From Neoechinorhynchus agilis (taxonomy: Eukaryota; Acanthocephala): 64,000 nt of DNA. Positions 45,890 through 59,194 of the stretch are shown here, in pieces. The notes beneath the pieces are model-generated. The model saw only the letters and a list, made by a program, of their open reading frames with translations. It did not search any database and was not told the DNA's origin. Position 1 is the stretch's first letter, and each line of letters opens with the position of its first letter. The stretch lies in NCBI GenBank assembly GCA_051530055.1, contig CM121341.1, positions 17,546,001 through 17,610,000 on the forward strand, in the 5' to 3' direction. A program made the translations under genes and the position numbers.

Positions 45890-46714
45890 TCAAATTTGGC
45901 ACAAGCGCTTGGACTTAGAAGCTCGAAATTGCATGAATTGAATTGTTTCTTGTGAAATTCTGAGCATCAGAAATTTTTCATTTGATCCAACGTTGATAAC
46001 GCCGGTTGCTTGATTGGGTATTGATTGGAGATTTTCCTTAAGGAACTCATTTGCGGCCTCCAAATAAGTTAGCATTGAACCGCATCCCTCCCCATAGGCA
46101 ACGTAACAATACGCCAATTCCAGCGGATTAGGGAAAGAAAACATACAATCTTTCAGCCCTTCTTGATTCGAATTCTTAAATACCTCTTCAGGTTCCTTTC
46201 CGCGACATTTGAATTTGTCTAGTTTTATAGCAACTTTAATATATTGGTCTGCTAGTTTACTAAGTATTCCCTCATCAAATACAACACAATAAGAATTTTT
46301 GTTAGTGCAATTTTTGACGTTGGCAATACATTTTCCTGTATTCAGAACCTTTCCATATTCAGAAATAACGTCCGAACGACGAGCGAGTGCCATAATCAAT
46401 CGAGATTTATACTCATCCATTTCGAGAATCGTCTTTCTCGTAAAATCATTGGTATAATTAGGCATGAGCACGTTAGAGCGAATTTCCAGGTTTATAATTG
46501 GCGATACCATCCCTTTTATCAGAGCACATGGATTAAGGATTTTCTTTCCATGACGGCATATAATAGGCGAATGATCGCCAATTTTAATTTTCGCAAATAC
46601 TTTGATGGTTTCGCTGATTCCTGGAGACATGCTGAAATACATGCAGATAACAGCTACCAATAGAACGACATTCAAAAGCAACCATTTTGGTAAGTTTGAC
46701 TTCATCTCAAACAT
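45890..46714 (-). CDS. Single-pass type II membrane or secreted protein, not recognised
   Basis: 274 residues in one exon. A short basic N-terminus (MKSNLPK) precedes a strong hydrophobic segment at residues ~10-30 (WLLLNVVLLVAVICMYF), so it is a signal anchor or uncleaved signal. The rest is soluble with about ten cysteines (PIICRHGKKILNPC, GKCIANVKNC, KFKCRG, DCMF, YCYVAYGEGCGS), probably disulfide-bonded in the lumen or outside, and a few N-glycosylation sequons (NCTNK, NYTND). No known domain. The ATG at 46714 is the first in frame. Coding composition and length support a real gene. Confidence 0.65.
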   Translation of the reverse strand: MFEMKSNLPKWLLLNVVLLVAVICMYFSMSPGISETIKVFAKIKIGDHSPIICRHGKKILNPCALIKGMVSPIINLEIRSNVLMPNYTNDFTRKTILEMDEYKSRLIMALARRSDVISEYGKVLNTGKCIANVKNCTNKNSYCVVFDEGILSKLADQYIKVAIKLDKFKCRGKEPEEVFKNSNQEGLKDCMFSFPNPLELAYCYVAYGEGCGSMLTYLEAANEFLKENLQSIPNQATGVINVGSNEKFLMLRISQETIQFMQFRASKSKRLCQI

Positions 46715-47369
46715 CTGTGTGGTCTAGTTGCGTTTTTATACACGCCGATATTTAAGGACAGTTGTCTCCATTTTTTACTAGGTCCTATATGCACTCGTTT
46801 TCACAACTTGTCCATTTGTCATAAACGTCAAGCGTGAGAGTGAACTGAATATGCGAACTTGAATCGAGAAGAGACTAATGATTTGATAGCAATCTAGAAT
46901 CAAAACTTTTTGATCATCGGAGATTTGTGATCGCAGACAGAGTGATCGTCCTGCCTTTTAACACGATTTCAGCCCATTTATCTCCGAAGTATTGCGAACG
47001 TCGATTAATACTGAGAATAACTTAAAAAACCGAGAATAGGAAGTATCGCTAAAATTCGTATAATTAAATTTTTTAACTTCTTTTTCTTAGTTTCGCAACG
47101 CCGGATTCAAAAATTTAATAATATTTTTTTTGATATTTCGTTGGAGTTGAAGAATGGTGCCAGCAGACAAGCGCTAACCATGTTCCCGTGAATAGCACCA
47201 GACAGTCGATCTGCGGCAGACCTCTCGTCGCGAGAGCTCATAGCTTTCTACTTTCAGGTTTCTAGATTGCTGGCAGTTTCTACACGAGAATCGGGCGTGG
47301 TTGGAGGCTGTTCCTTCAATTGTTTTGAAATTCGTTTTTGTTAAAATCGAACAGTGCACAAGATGATTA
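46715..47369. other. Upstream region, no gene seen
   Basis: An AT-rich region between the membrane protein and a LINE fragment; short frames on both strands are without features. Confidence 0.5.
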
Positions 47370-47830
47370 TATATTCCCCTGTTGCTCCATCTGCAAAAAT
47401 GGTGCCAACTATGCCCCTACCTAGTGCTTCAATCAGTTGTTGCTGTGCGGAACTAGATCAGGCGATGGAGAAATGCCCAAATTTGAACCAGAAACGATGT
47501 GGCAACTGCAAAGGACAGCATACGTCTTTCTATAGGAGTTGTCCGGAATTCAAAAAGTAATGGCGTATGCACAAAACAACGAAAAACCCGTTTGGGCTCA
47601 AAGCAATACCGTTCATCGAGCGCAATCATCGGTTCCTACACATTCTTTCCCCAGAAATACTGCAAGATCGAACTCGACGTTCGTGCAAACAAAAGATCAA
47701 CTGGTCACCCTAGACTAGAGCTGTCCAGCCTTTTTTACATGACAATCCATTAATATTTTCCCAAGCCGAGGGCGCCGACACAAGACAGAAGGTCTTAAAA
47801 ACCTAAAACTTAAAACAATTTCACCGAGGT
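47370..47830 (+). mobile_element. LINE ORF1 (gag-like) zinc-knuckle fragment
   Basis: The plus-strand frame 47354-47560 ends with KCPNLNQKRCGNCKGQHTSF then RSCPEFKK, the last zinc-knuckle and the C-P-x-(F/Y)-K motif typical of ORF1 proteins of jockey/I-type LINEs. The similarity continues in another frame (KPVWAQSNTVHRAQSS) to about 47700. Only the ORF1 end remains; no RT follows. Confidence 0.6.
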
Positions 47831-48214
47831 ATCCATCTTGAAATAGGTTTTAAAGATGTTACATCGATCTGGAAATCTTGGAATATCCCCGGTCCCGTTT
47901 TCTTTTCGAGATGTCACCCAAGAAGCAAAGGTTCCTTTCATCGATGAATTCATTAAACACATAAACTCCTTACCGTTTAATTTTGCTGGGTAGCCTCATT
48001 GATATGATAGATGCTGAATAAATTAATCAGATACCGATGTAAAATTTGACTGATATATTTATCAAGCCTTTTTTGTCGCTGTATTATTTCTAAACGTTGA
48101 ATGTGAGTAGTTTTTAGATTTTCTTTTGTGATTATGAACACCTTTTGTTCAACGTTTCGCGACAACCAAGCCCCACTGCACTATAATCGAGATTTTATTC
48201 CTTTTTCATTCAAA
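47831..48214. other. Intergenic
   Basis: No gene or repeat recognised; a 62-codon minus-strand frame (48165-47977) has no features. Confidence 0.5.
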
Positions 48215-48397
48215 TCAACATTTGGGATCATGAAATAAGACGACGTAAAGGGCATGAATGAGTCCTGGCACATAGGCAAGCAGAGTAAGAAGTATATTGA
48301 GCCAAACGTGTCCCGTACATCCTTCTTCCTTTAGAAACACTGCGACCGGTGGAAGCACAAAGGCAAGAAACAAAAGTAAGCAAGTGTAAAGGACCAT
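48215..48397 (-). CDS. PMP3/UPF0057 small membrane proteolipid
   Basis: Complete 60-residue protein with two membrane spans (CLLLFLAFVLPPVAVFL and LNILLTLLAYVPGLIHALYV). The family signature is present: LPP-AVFL in the first span, a short Gly-Cys loop, and WLNILLTLLAYVPGLIHA. The family (Pmp3, RCI2, plasma-membrane proteolipid) sets membrane potential and salt tolerance in fungi and plants and is patchy in animals, where it is found in nematodes among others. The length matches the family (52-60). The ATG at 48397 is the first in frame. A single exon. Confidence 0.93.
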   Translation of the reverse strand: MVLYTCLLLFLAFVLPPVAVFLKEEGCTGHVWLNILLTLLAYVPGLIHALYVVLFHDPKC

Positions 48398-48788
48398 TTT
48401 GTATTTCTTAAAAGTGTGTATAAATGTTAGCCCAAGAAAGCTCGTCTATATATGGAGAAAAACATTAAATGAAAGCTTGTTTGAAACGATGCATCGCTCC
48501 CTAAGTATACTACACCCAACGAGGAATCGTGTTACGTTTGAGAAGCAAAAGATAGGGTCGATATTGAGTACGTAAGCTGCTGAGCAGAAAGGAGGAGATA
48601 AAGATGGAAAGGATACAGCTATATGACAATGAACTTGGGACGGCATTTAATATATCGTTGAGTAGTGCAACCTTTGAGTAAATATGGCAGTTTGTAAATT
48701 TGCGCAATTTTTTATCTATGTTCTAATAAGTTTTCTAAATTGGAAAGAAATTATTCATTATAGTTTCAGTTTCAATTAGCGATGTTTG
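48398..48788. other. Upstream region of the proteolipid gene
   Basis: No gene seen. 48744-48788 already resembles the left end of the hairpin at 49248-49468. Confidence 0.5.
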
Positions 48789-48939
48789 ATTCAGAAATGG
48801 ATTTATATTGAAAATTTTCTGCATTTTCGTTGGCCTTCTTCAGTCAATTGCCTACTCACGCATTTAAAACTTACAAACAATTGACTGAAGAAGGCCAACG
48901 AAAAGGCCGAAAATTTTCAATATAAATCTTTTTCTGAAA
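48789..48939. repeat. Hairpin element (GAAGAAGGCC family)
   Basis: Left TTCAGAAATGGATTTATATT, GAAAATTTTCTGC, GTTGGCCTTCTTCAGTCAAT and right complement. The outer 45 bp seen on the left and in the 49248 copy is missing from its right end, so it is truncated there. Confidence 0.88.
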
Positions 48940-49247
48940 GTTTTCTAAATGGACACTAGGCAAAACTCTCACGCTAATATGTGAATTGTGCGTCGTTTTA
49001 CTGCAATGCAGAGCGACACTGACAGGTTCTATGACAAATATTCGGATACCTCCTGTTTGAAAGAAGACAAGCAAAAGGTTACTGCCTGGTAATAAAAAGT
49101 TGTTATACTTATTTTCAGTAAGAAATAATACCCTCTAAGACTTTGTCGCAAATATTACTTAATCGCAAACGGATGGACATATCTGAACCAAAAGTTCCTC
49201 AGTCTATGATACAAAATATAGCTGTAAAGAAATTATTCATTATTGTT

Positions 49248-49468
49248 TCAGTTTCAATTAACGATGTTTGATTCACAAATAGATTTATATTGAAAATTTT
49301 CGGCCTTTTCGTTGGCCTTCTTCAATCAATTGCTTGTAAGTTATAAATGTGCCAGTAAGCAAAATTTTAAATGTGTGAGTAAGCAATTGACTGAAGAAAG
49401 CCAACGAAAAGGCCGAAAATTTTAAATATAAGTCCATTTCTGAATCAACGATCGCTAATTGAAACTGA
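49248..49468. repeat. Hairpin element (GAAGAAGGCC family), full length
   Basis: Begins CAGTTTCAATTAACGATG and ends with the complement ATCGCTAATTGAAACTG. Same arms as 48789-48939, and a tandem-like partial repeat (GTAAGCAAAATTTTAAATG) in the loop. Confidence 0.9.
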
Positions 49469-50169
49469 CAAAATACAGTTAAGTTGAAACCGATTCATGA
49501 CTCAAGATCATTGCATGATTCGCGATTTAAAAAGCTTTTATTAAATGGAATTTGATAATCAATAAACGAATTTCTATCCGTTTTGGCATCTTTACAAAAA
49601 TTGCTACTTCGGAAGAGGGACGCAAATAATTTCTAATAGGATAGTATAGCCGCAAATAGTCAATCTTTTGCTCATTTTAAAATGCAAATAAAAGTTTCTA
49701 TTTAACTTCTGCAAATTAGTGGACAATCGGAATCGAAAGTAATATATTATGTAACTTTTAGTGAGACTAAAAAGAAAACTTGAGCAGCTCTCGAATTACA
49801 TTGACTTTATAACGAATTTATATAAGAATACTTAAAAAGACTGCATAATAGCGTCAGAATTGTAGAGATTTAAAAAATAGTAACTATTTGCGCTTATAAT
49901 ATACGAACACGCTTGAAGCATTCATTAACAAATTTTTGTGAATTTTTGCATTTCGGAAATACGATTTTATACAAAAATAAAAGATTTTCGGTCGCATTAA
50001 AAAGGTGCGAAGGATGCTTATAATTATCCGACCTTCTTTCTATATAACATTAATCTTTTTAAAACTCCCGAGATTTCGATATTCCAAAAGTCAAAATCTC
50101 TTTTTTGGCCGCGTTGTTCAAAGGGTTTCTAAACTTAATTCCCGATTTTGTACTCTTTCTTAAATTAAA
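49469..50169. other. AT-rich spacer
   Basis: No gene, RNA gene or clear repeat seen. Confidence 0.55.
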
Positions 50170-53100
50170 GAATATTCTTGCAGGAACAACGGAGATCACT
50201 TATCTTCGACATCCGCAGCCGGAGTAGAGCAAGCGACATTTACCTTATCTAATGCACTCTCTTTCAGCACTACTGGCAATGATAGAGCTGCCTGAGAGGC
50301 TGATTCCAAACAACTCTTTTCGTGAGATACGGTCAATATCTTCAATAATAACCGGAGATGGAGGCCGAAGATCTTCCATGATCCATGTGACAGATAGAAG
50401 TTTAGAGAACCTGTATCGTCACAATCCTAATTGAGACAATTCCAAACCGAGTAATGTGTTGGTTGTGATAGCATGAAGTCTACCAGAGCAGCAAGGCGGG
50501 GGCGGAACATCAGAGAATGAGAAGCGAGATCTTTGCCCGGCCCTATAGTTTGTCATTGGTCACTCACGGTTGCATGGAGCGTGTGAGTGCTTCGTCATGA
50601 CCGATACAGAAGGAATTCAGATCATGAAGTTTGATGAACGACCAAGCTAGATTGGAAAATAACTTCTTAGATATCTCTTCGGAATCCACTCTATAAGCGT
50701 CGAGATAATCAATTCCAAATGAAAGACTCTTTAATGTTACGTAGCTCATAGCCACATGCAAAGCATGGATCTTCAATTTTTGAGCTAACAGCTATCCAAA
50801 AATTAACTGTTCGATGGTTAACATCCATCACTCTAACATCTTCGCTCCATAGAGAATAAGCCAAACCCAAAGCTTGACCTGGAGATACAGAAATAATGCC
50901 AGTACCGGATATGGTGTTATAATCATATATGTTATTAGCGATGCCGACAGGACGATGTTTAACAAGAGATTCGGAACGAAAACCGACCTGCACAACATCA
51001 AAATGCACCCCAAGCATCTTCAGTAGTTCACGATGCCTTCTCATTACATGGACCGGCGGATTTGTCACCCAGAATTATCAACCCCATCTGAATAAGGGAT
51101 AGAAATACAGTCCACTATCATAATTCCATTTATAGCGGACTCCAGAGGAGAAAGGGACATTTAATTTACCCACCACGCGATAGTCGCCAGAATTCGAAGT
51201 AGCAGCGATAAACGAGTGAAGCTCCTCTTGAGAAGGTAGCGACTCAATGGATGCACCATCCGGAGAACCCGCCAATACTGCCAATATATCCATGGTATAA
51301 GGATAACCTCGTATACCACAAGGTTCCTTCAATACAAAGTGGTGGGCTCTTTCCGCATCTTCAGTCATAGTCGATGAATTCATTGTCATCGTTTTGCTCA
51401 AAAGCATCGATAAGTGAGTGATAGCTTAAAGTAGCATTAGACTCAACTAAGAGGATTTCATATAGTGAGGACATAATCTCCCAATTGCTGAGGAGCATTA
51501 GGAAATATTAGGAAATGTCCGATAGGTGACAGCTGCAATGCGACTATCATACCTAGGGAACATTTGTTTATCAGATTCCTCCCATGATATACAATTATGT
51601 GATAGCGAGAAGTCAACACAATTCATTTCGATCCATGCAATCTCGAAAGTAGACCAGAACCTATGAACTTTGTCTCTCTGATCAGAATCTATTCCCGGAG
51701 GTGGGGAAGGCTTAGTGCTCTCGGTATCTTTGTATATACGAGCACGCAATCGGGTCAAGTTAGCGGGACTACGATCACGCCTGCTGATCATAGCTAGAGT
51801 GCTACAGAGGGGGTCGTCTGCAGAGTGTGGGGGCCTATACGGACCAGCATCTTAGATACAAAATCGATAGCACTACTTGCTGATATCTTAACAAGCTCCG
51901 CATCAACATGATCATCATATACCTAAAATGAAGCTCCGTCATTGCCAGTTCCAGAGAATTTATAAACTGTCCCTGTTTTAGTAGTGAGAATTCCAGAATA
52001 TGAGTAAGAGAGAAATATCTCCTGCCATAAAGACGCACTGCAATGAAAACTGCGAGGACCAAAGCAATCATAGTACTCCTTAGGCGAAGTATAGTTACCA
52101 ATTTAAGGATCTTGCTTCTTAAGAAGATAATCGATCATAACAGCACGTTCGGGGGACGCCTTTGTCAATCCGAAAATGCTAAGAAATTTAAAGCCTCGTG
52201 AAACAACCATGATGCTTCATATGCTGGGATCTTCTTAAAGAAGGCACTGTTATCCCCATGGACTAATCCAGTATCGTAAACGGTGTCACGACTAATAATT
52301 TCTTTCACAAACATGAGATATTCGGCAAGACAGCAGGTGAACTTTTGGGGATTGCCATTAATAGCGTGCACCATGTAAATTCCATTCGGAAGTGAGGAGC
52401 TCTGAGTATCCATCAGAAGTGGAGAAGGGGGACAAGATGTAAGAACAATAAAAAGTGCTCACCCCTGACCTTTCGGAAACCCAGCCTGACGAGTAGAATT
52501 CGCGAAAGTGACGATTCGTGATTGATGATAGTAAAGCAAACCAACGAACGATCGTCCAATCATATCGCTCTAATAACTCCGCTTGGCGATGAATATTTTC
52601 TTGCTCCTTAGCGAAAGCAGAACAAAGGGACTGCTTTTGAAGGTATAATGCTTGACTCAGAGAGCTTGTAACATCAGCAGATTAGATCGATGAGCATGGT
52701 ATAGTCTCATAAGCCTTTTCCAAGATGAACCAATCTTATGCAGCAGATAACGTGCCCTAACATGCACATCATTTCTTATGGTTTCATCAATATTACCAAC
52801 ACTTCATGATATTTTATACTCCTCCATAGGACTAGGTGATGTATCGCTGTTCCGCATGTAGTTATCGATATTGGTCGGAACATAACCGATACTCTTCTTA
52901 GGGATCATAAACACGAGCAGAAGCGCGTGAACCCCGGATCTTGCTCGTCAACTAGTGCTCTGTAAATAAGCGCCATAAATGCCGTTCCTAAGTTGACTGA
53001 ACTGGAGAACAAAGATTCACAGTCAAGATCCTATTGAATGGAGGCCAGGGGAGAAACATTTTGTAATCCAACTAATGAATCAATTTCTTCGTATAGTGAG

Positions 53101-53265
53101 CCCGGTTTGAGAAGACTGTATTAGGCGTTTTCGATTGTCGTGACACATTTATCGTATGCTGCTTCATCAATCCTTCGATTGGCCCAGCACAGTCTCGATT
53201 GACCTATAGCGGCTACGTTCGCTTCGAAGCCGACTAACTTAGCCGTGATTATCTTTATCATAAAA
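50170..53265 (-). other. Fossil resembling a dsRNA (toti-like) virus capsid gene
   Basis: About 2.8-3.1 kb of minus-strand coding-like sequence with no splice pattern, running from a probable start near 53262 to about 50200. It is now broken in several places. Composition and motifs (for example LLKMLGVHFDVVQVGFRSES, PGQALGLAYSLWSED, PCGIRGYPYTMDI) differ from host proteins and from retroelement gag/pol. Length, single-ORF nature and sequence style fit a capsid protein of toti-like double-stranded RNA viruses, which are often found as nuclear relics in invertebrates. I see no RdRp motif. The viral assignment is an inference from pattern memory, not a proven homology. Confidence 0.4.
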
Positions 53266-53399
53266 ACCATGCCGACTTTGCCTCTTTTTAAATCCGAAGG
53301 ACTTATGATTATTATTTAGCTATTCAATCGATAAATAATTTTTCATTAAAGACGCTCCAAACCTCGCCAGGTTCATCAGTTCTAAAATACAAGCGATGA

Positions 53400-56160
53400 A
53401 AATCATTAGACGACACCGAATCGTGCAATAGAGACCCCGCTAGTCGCTGGATCCGTGATATTCAACACCTTTTCCGAGATGATCTCTCTTTTGCGTCCTT
53501 CCGATCGGTTTTCTGTTGCGAGTTTGGACATGATCAAATCGGTAATGACATCATATTTACTGTCAGCCAATAAAAAATCAATAACGCTTGGCAATAGGCG
53601 TATCATCGCACCTTTGACCATATTGAGCAAACATATCACACACTAGGTTAACACCGACCATACGACACTTCACCAAAGGGATGTCCAGTTGAGTTAGACA
53701 GACCATGAGAGGTGTAACCACTCTCCGTGGTAGACAATGGAAACGATTGTGATGGAATAGCAAACCTCCCGCAAACCAAAGGACCACTGACGTTCATCTT
53801 ATCCACCATACTCCATACGTTACTACACGAACTTTCCGAAATATAGCAAGAATAGTATCTGGAGGGCTGAATGATAAAGGCTTTCTCGGCAATCACGAAA
53901 TCGAAGCGGAACGTCAGTACCGCTTGTTGAGCACTTGTGGGGCTTTGTCAAGCTGATACTCAGAACTCTCCCTCGCATTGTATGCGGAAACGCTCATCTC
54001 GTAGGCCACGTTGCTTAGAGTACAAATATTGTCGGCCATTGACGACCACAAATTTCCTTGTTGCGTACATATCAATGAACGATGTCGGAGAACTCGCCCA
54101 AGTGTAGGATCGATTGTGGACAATACGGGCATCCATTCTCTATAGTCACAAGAGCTTTCGAGCATCACTAGTGACCTTTTCACTGATATATGAAATCTTG
54201 AGAACCGGTTTTCCTTCATATCGATTCCGTGATGGATCATCTTTCCGTTTCTTCTCTTTTGAATCACACCGCTGCTGAAACGCATGATCCCGTTACGTTT
54301 ATATCCATTATCAGCGAAAATCGTGTTCACTCTGCCTATTGCCAACTGTTTCTCCGTCAATGACGATGAGCAATGCATTGCTGTCCTGTGCAGTGCATCT
54401 CAGCATAAATTGCCTGTTTCATCACCTAAAAAGATTATGGGAATCTCGCTCGATGCATGACTATCCTGTTACGGTTTGCGACACCAACTGAAATCGGTGA
54501 TGTCATTAACTTTGAAACACAAATTGAGGAATGGCCGATAATCCGATGGTTTGTCCTCTCTTTGTCGTCGGCCTCACAATCCTCGCTGTAAGTGAACAGC
54601 ACATCATCCACATAATGGAGATAAATTAACTGCATTTCCAAATCATCGAGGAAAATCAATGCCAAGACGGTAGCAAGACTGTTTCCCACCTACAGTCCAC
54701 GGATTTGTCTGTAACGTCGGTCGTTATATCAAAAGTGATTTGAATCACGTCCGTCGGTAGCATTCTAAATAGGTTTAAGTTCTCTTTGTTCTCATTCAAC
54801 CGCTTCTCGAGTGCTCATATCACTCCCTCATTGTCGACGTTCGTATACAGGGTCTAACACATCCTTAGTACCCCCCTCCACAAGGAAAACTATAACAGAT
54901 ATTCTGATGCGGTTTTCAGGGTTTGAAAGCTTATTTCAATACGCTTCTAACGATATATAACTTTGCCCACAGATGGCTGCATTCGACAGCGAGGAAGCGC
55001 GGTCCGTTGACCGTATCCGTGCCATCACGTTCCGGGAGGCCCGCGATGCCGGCGCCAAGTTCACCACTCGCCCCTGGGTGGCCAAGCGCATCAATCGCAG
55101 TGAACAGTTCGTGAAGTGCAACTGGAATGGCGATGTGTACAACTGTGGAATGATCCAGAACCCTGTACTCGGCCGCCGCACCCTGTCTGACCAGTCGAAG
55201 GCGATCATCAAGCGGGAGGTGGGAAAGCAGCGTCGCAGCGTCCGCGGAGTGACAAAGCTGCTCGAGAGAGAGCGCGGCAAGGTGCGATCTCACATGACGA
55301 TTCACCGGGAACTCCGTCGGATGGGGCTGAAGCCCTTTCATGTAATCCGCAAACCTCTGCTCTCTGAGGATGCCCAGGAGAACAGACGTTGATTCGCCAA
55401 CTTCCTTGAAATAAGCTTTCCAATGGTGATAAACACATCTTTCTATCTTCACTGTTTTTTTTTCTGTGGAGGGGGTAGTAAGGGTGTGTTCCACCCAGAA
55501 GCGTATTGAAATAAGCTTTCAAACCCTGAAAACCGCATCAGAATATCTGTTATAGTTTTCCACCCTGTAGAGCGAGACAAAATCCAGAGACATAATTTGG
55601 CTACCATTTAAGTTATTGCATCTCGCATTCAGAAAATTAAGAAACCCTTTACATTCTGCAGATGTGAATTCGTTATCTGAAGCAGTGGGTTAATCGCCAT
55701 CTCCAGGAAGTGAGATAATCGGCACGCAAGTCCATTTACTGTCGAAATTCGCAATATTCCTTCGATTCCGTGATATATGTAGTCCGATCTTACAGTAATT
55801 CCGCCATCGTCGATTGAAATATGGTCACAGACTCAATCACTCAATGAAATAAGAATCGATTTGCACTTACTCTCCTCGTCACCCGTGGAAAGAGCATCTT
55901 GTTCATCTCAACTTTGATTCAATTTAGCTTTCTTATCCTTTTAACGATTCGTAAGAACGTCCATAATTGCGACCACTCGCCTCTCGAAATTGAACCGCGT
56001 CCTTAGCCTCCTATAATCGTTCCGTTCTCTTGCTCGCATTGCTACTCTGTACCTTTTCTGCTTCCTCAGTGGATGTCATGAAAAATGAGGTTGGGATTTG
56101 GAGGGTCTTTCGCCGTTACGATTTCCGGACACGTCTGTTAGGAGCTCTTGACATTAGTAG
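53400..56160 (-). mobile_element. Penelope-like element RT fragment, interrupted by a mariner-like element
   Basis: Minus strand. Upstream part (about 56160-55570) ends in SLDFVSLY; after the mariner-like insertion (54849-55567) the frame resumes with TNVDNEGVI, then about 54690-54580 VGNSLATVLALIFLDDLEM and the YVDD catalytic motif typical of Penelope-like RTs (which read YVDD rather than YADD). A thumb-like region (54378-53914: LTEKQLAIGRVNTIFADNGY) follows. Several frameshifts and stops are present. No GIY-YIG domain was found attached at the 3' end (53400-53900). Confidence 0.7.
54849..55567 (+). mobile_element. Mariner/Tc1-like DNA transposon, internally deleted (719 bp)
   Basis: Ends CAGGGT...ACCCTG are flanked on both sides by TA, the target duplication of the family. 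Long inverted repeats of about 64 bp (54885-54948 and 55497-55561) lie inside, starting GGAAAACTATAACAGA; the left end has about 30 extra bases between the CAGGGT tip and the long repeat. A plus-strand frame (54973-55392, 139 residues) is the N-terminal DNA-binding half of a Tc1/mariner-type transposase: HTH-like segments and RELRRMGLKPFHVIRKPLLS near its end. The DDD/E catalytic half is missing, so it is non-autonomous. Its GC content is higher than its surroundings. Confidence 0.8.
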
Positions 56161-56756
56161 GCTAAAGGAGACCTAGAATAAAAGTCATCAGCGGTGATTC
56201 AGAATCAGCGGAAGAAACGGGGAAGCTGCAAAACGGTGACTGGAACTCTGGTGATCGCCTCGAACACCATTACTCACTATCGTTTCAACTTCTAGTTTTT
56301 CCACGGACCATGTCAATTGGATAACGGGATCAGATTTCAACAGCACTTGTGTTAATGTCCTTCTTATCCAGACCGAAATCTTGGTGAATCCTCGAATCCG
56401 TTATGGCTAACGACGATTATTTCATTAGTCTTGAGTCTTCGTTGCCATTGAATAATAAGAGTTGTTCTGCGTTACCATAGCAACGAAATTAGCGATTAAT
56501 CATAGTTTTTAGTTAGAACAATGCCTTTGGTCCACCAGTTATTGTGTAGCAGGCTCAAACATGGATTAATCGACATGTTCAGAAAGGAGGTAGGCTCCCC
56601 GTAGGAATGAATTAGTTTCGATGCTTTGTCTTCGACGGCGTCATCTCCCATCCTGTCTATTTTTAGCTCTTTCTCATATGAGCATATTTCTCATTGTCAC
56701 GCGTAACGCTTCGTACAAATCCTCTCACTCCCCCTCATTTTGCTCTCTCTTCCAAG
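56161..56756. other. Spacer upstream of GPI
   Basis: Probable promoter region of GPI. No gene seen. 56600-56750 is T/C-rich just before the GPI ATG. Confidence 0.45.
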
Positions 56757-58820
<2,064 letters not shown>

Positions 58821-59190
58821 TAGAGATCAATCGATTTTTATAGATTTTTTAGCATGAAAAATAACTTTCCATGAAGCTTTGAGTTATACTGTCAATCTTA
58901 AACCTGAAACATTTAAAAAACGAGTTTTTTCCGTGGAAATTCAGCGGTTTACATACATTTTTTGGAGAAAATATACTAAATCAATGCGATAATTAGTGTT
59001 AATTTTTAGGCAGCACAGATTTAAGGAGCATTGTTTTCTATCACAACGTCTTTGTCCCACAAATTACATTAGAAGAAATCAGATTCCTTAAAGCCACAAT
59101 CTTGAGTACTTAATTCGAACGGAAAAGCGGCAAAACTTCTGAATTGGATTTCTCGTCTGTTTTTCTTCTGACTATTAATTTTTCGAGAAA
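58821..59190. other. 3' flank of GPI
   Basis: AT-rich, no gene recognised. Confidence 0.5.
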
Positions 59191-59194
59191 ATGT

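Noticed and set aside
54931-55522. Minus-strand frames of up to 187 codons across the mariner-like element
   Set aside because: Antisense to the transposase N-terminal frame; GC-rich sequence keeps them open.
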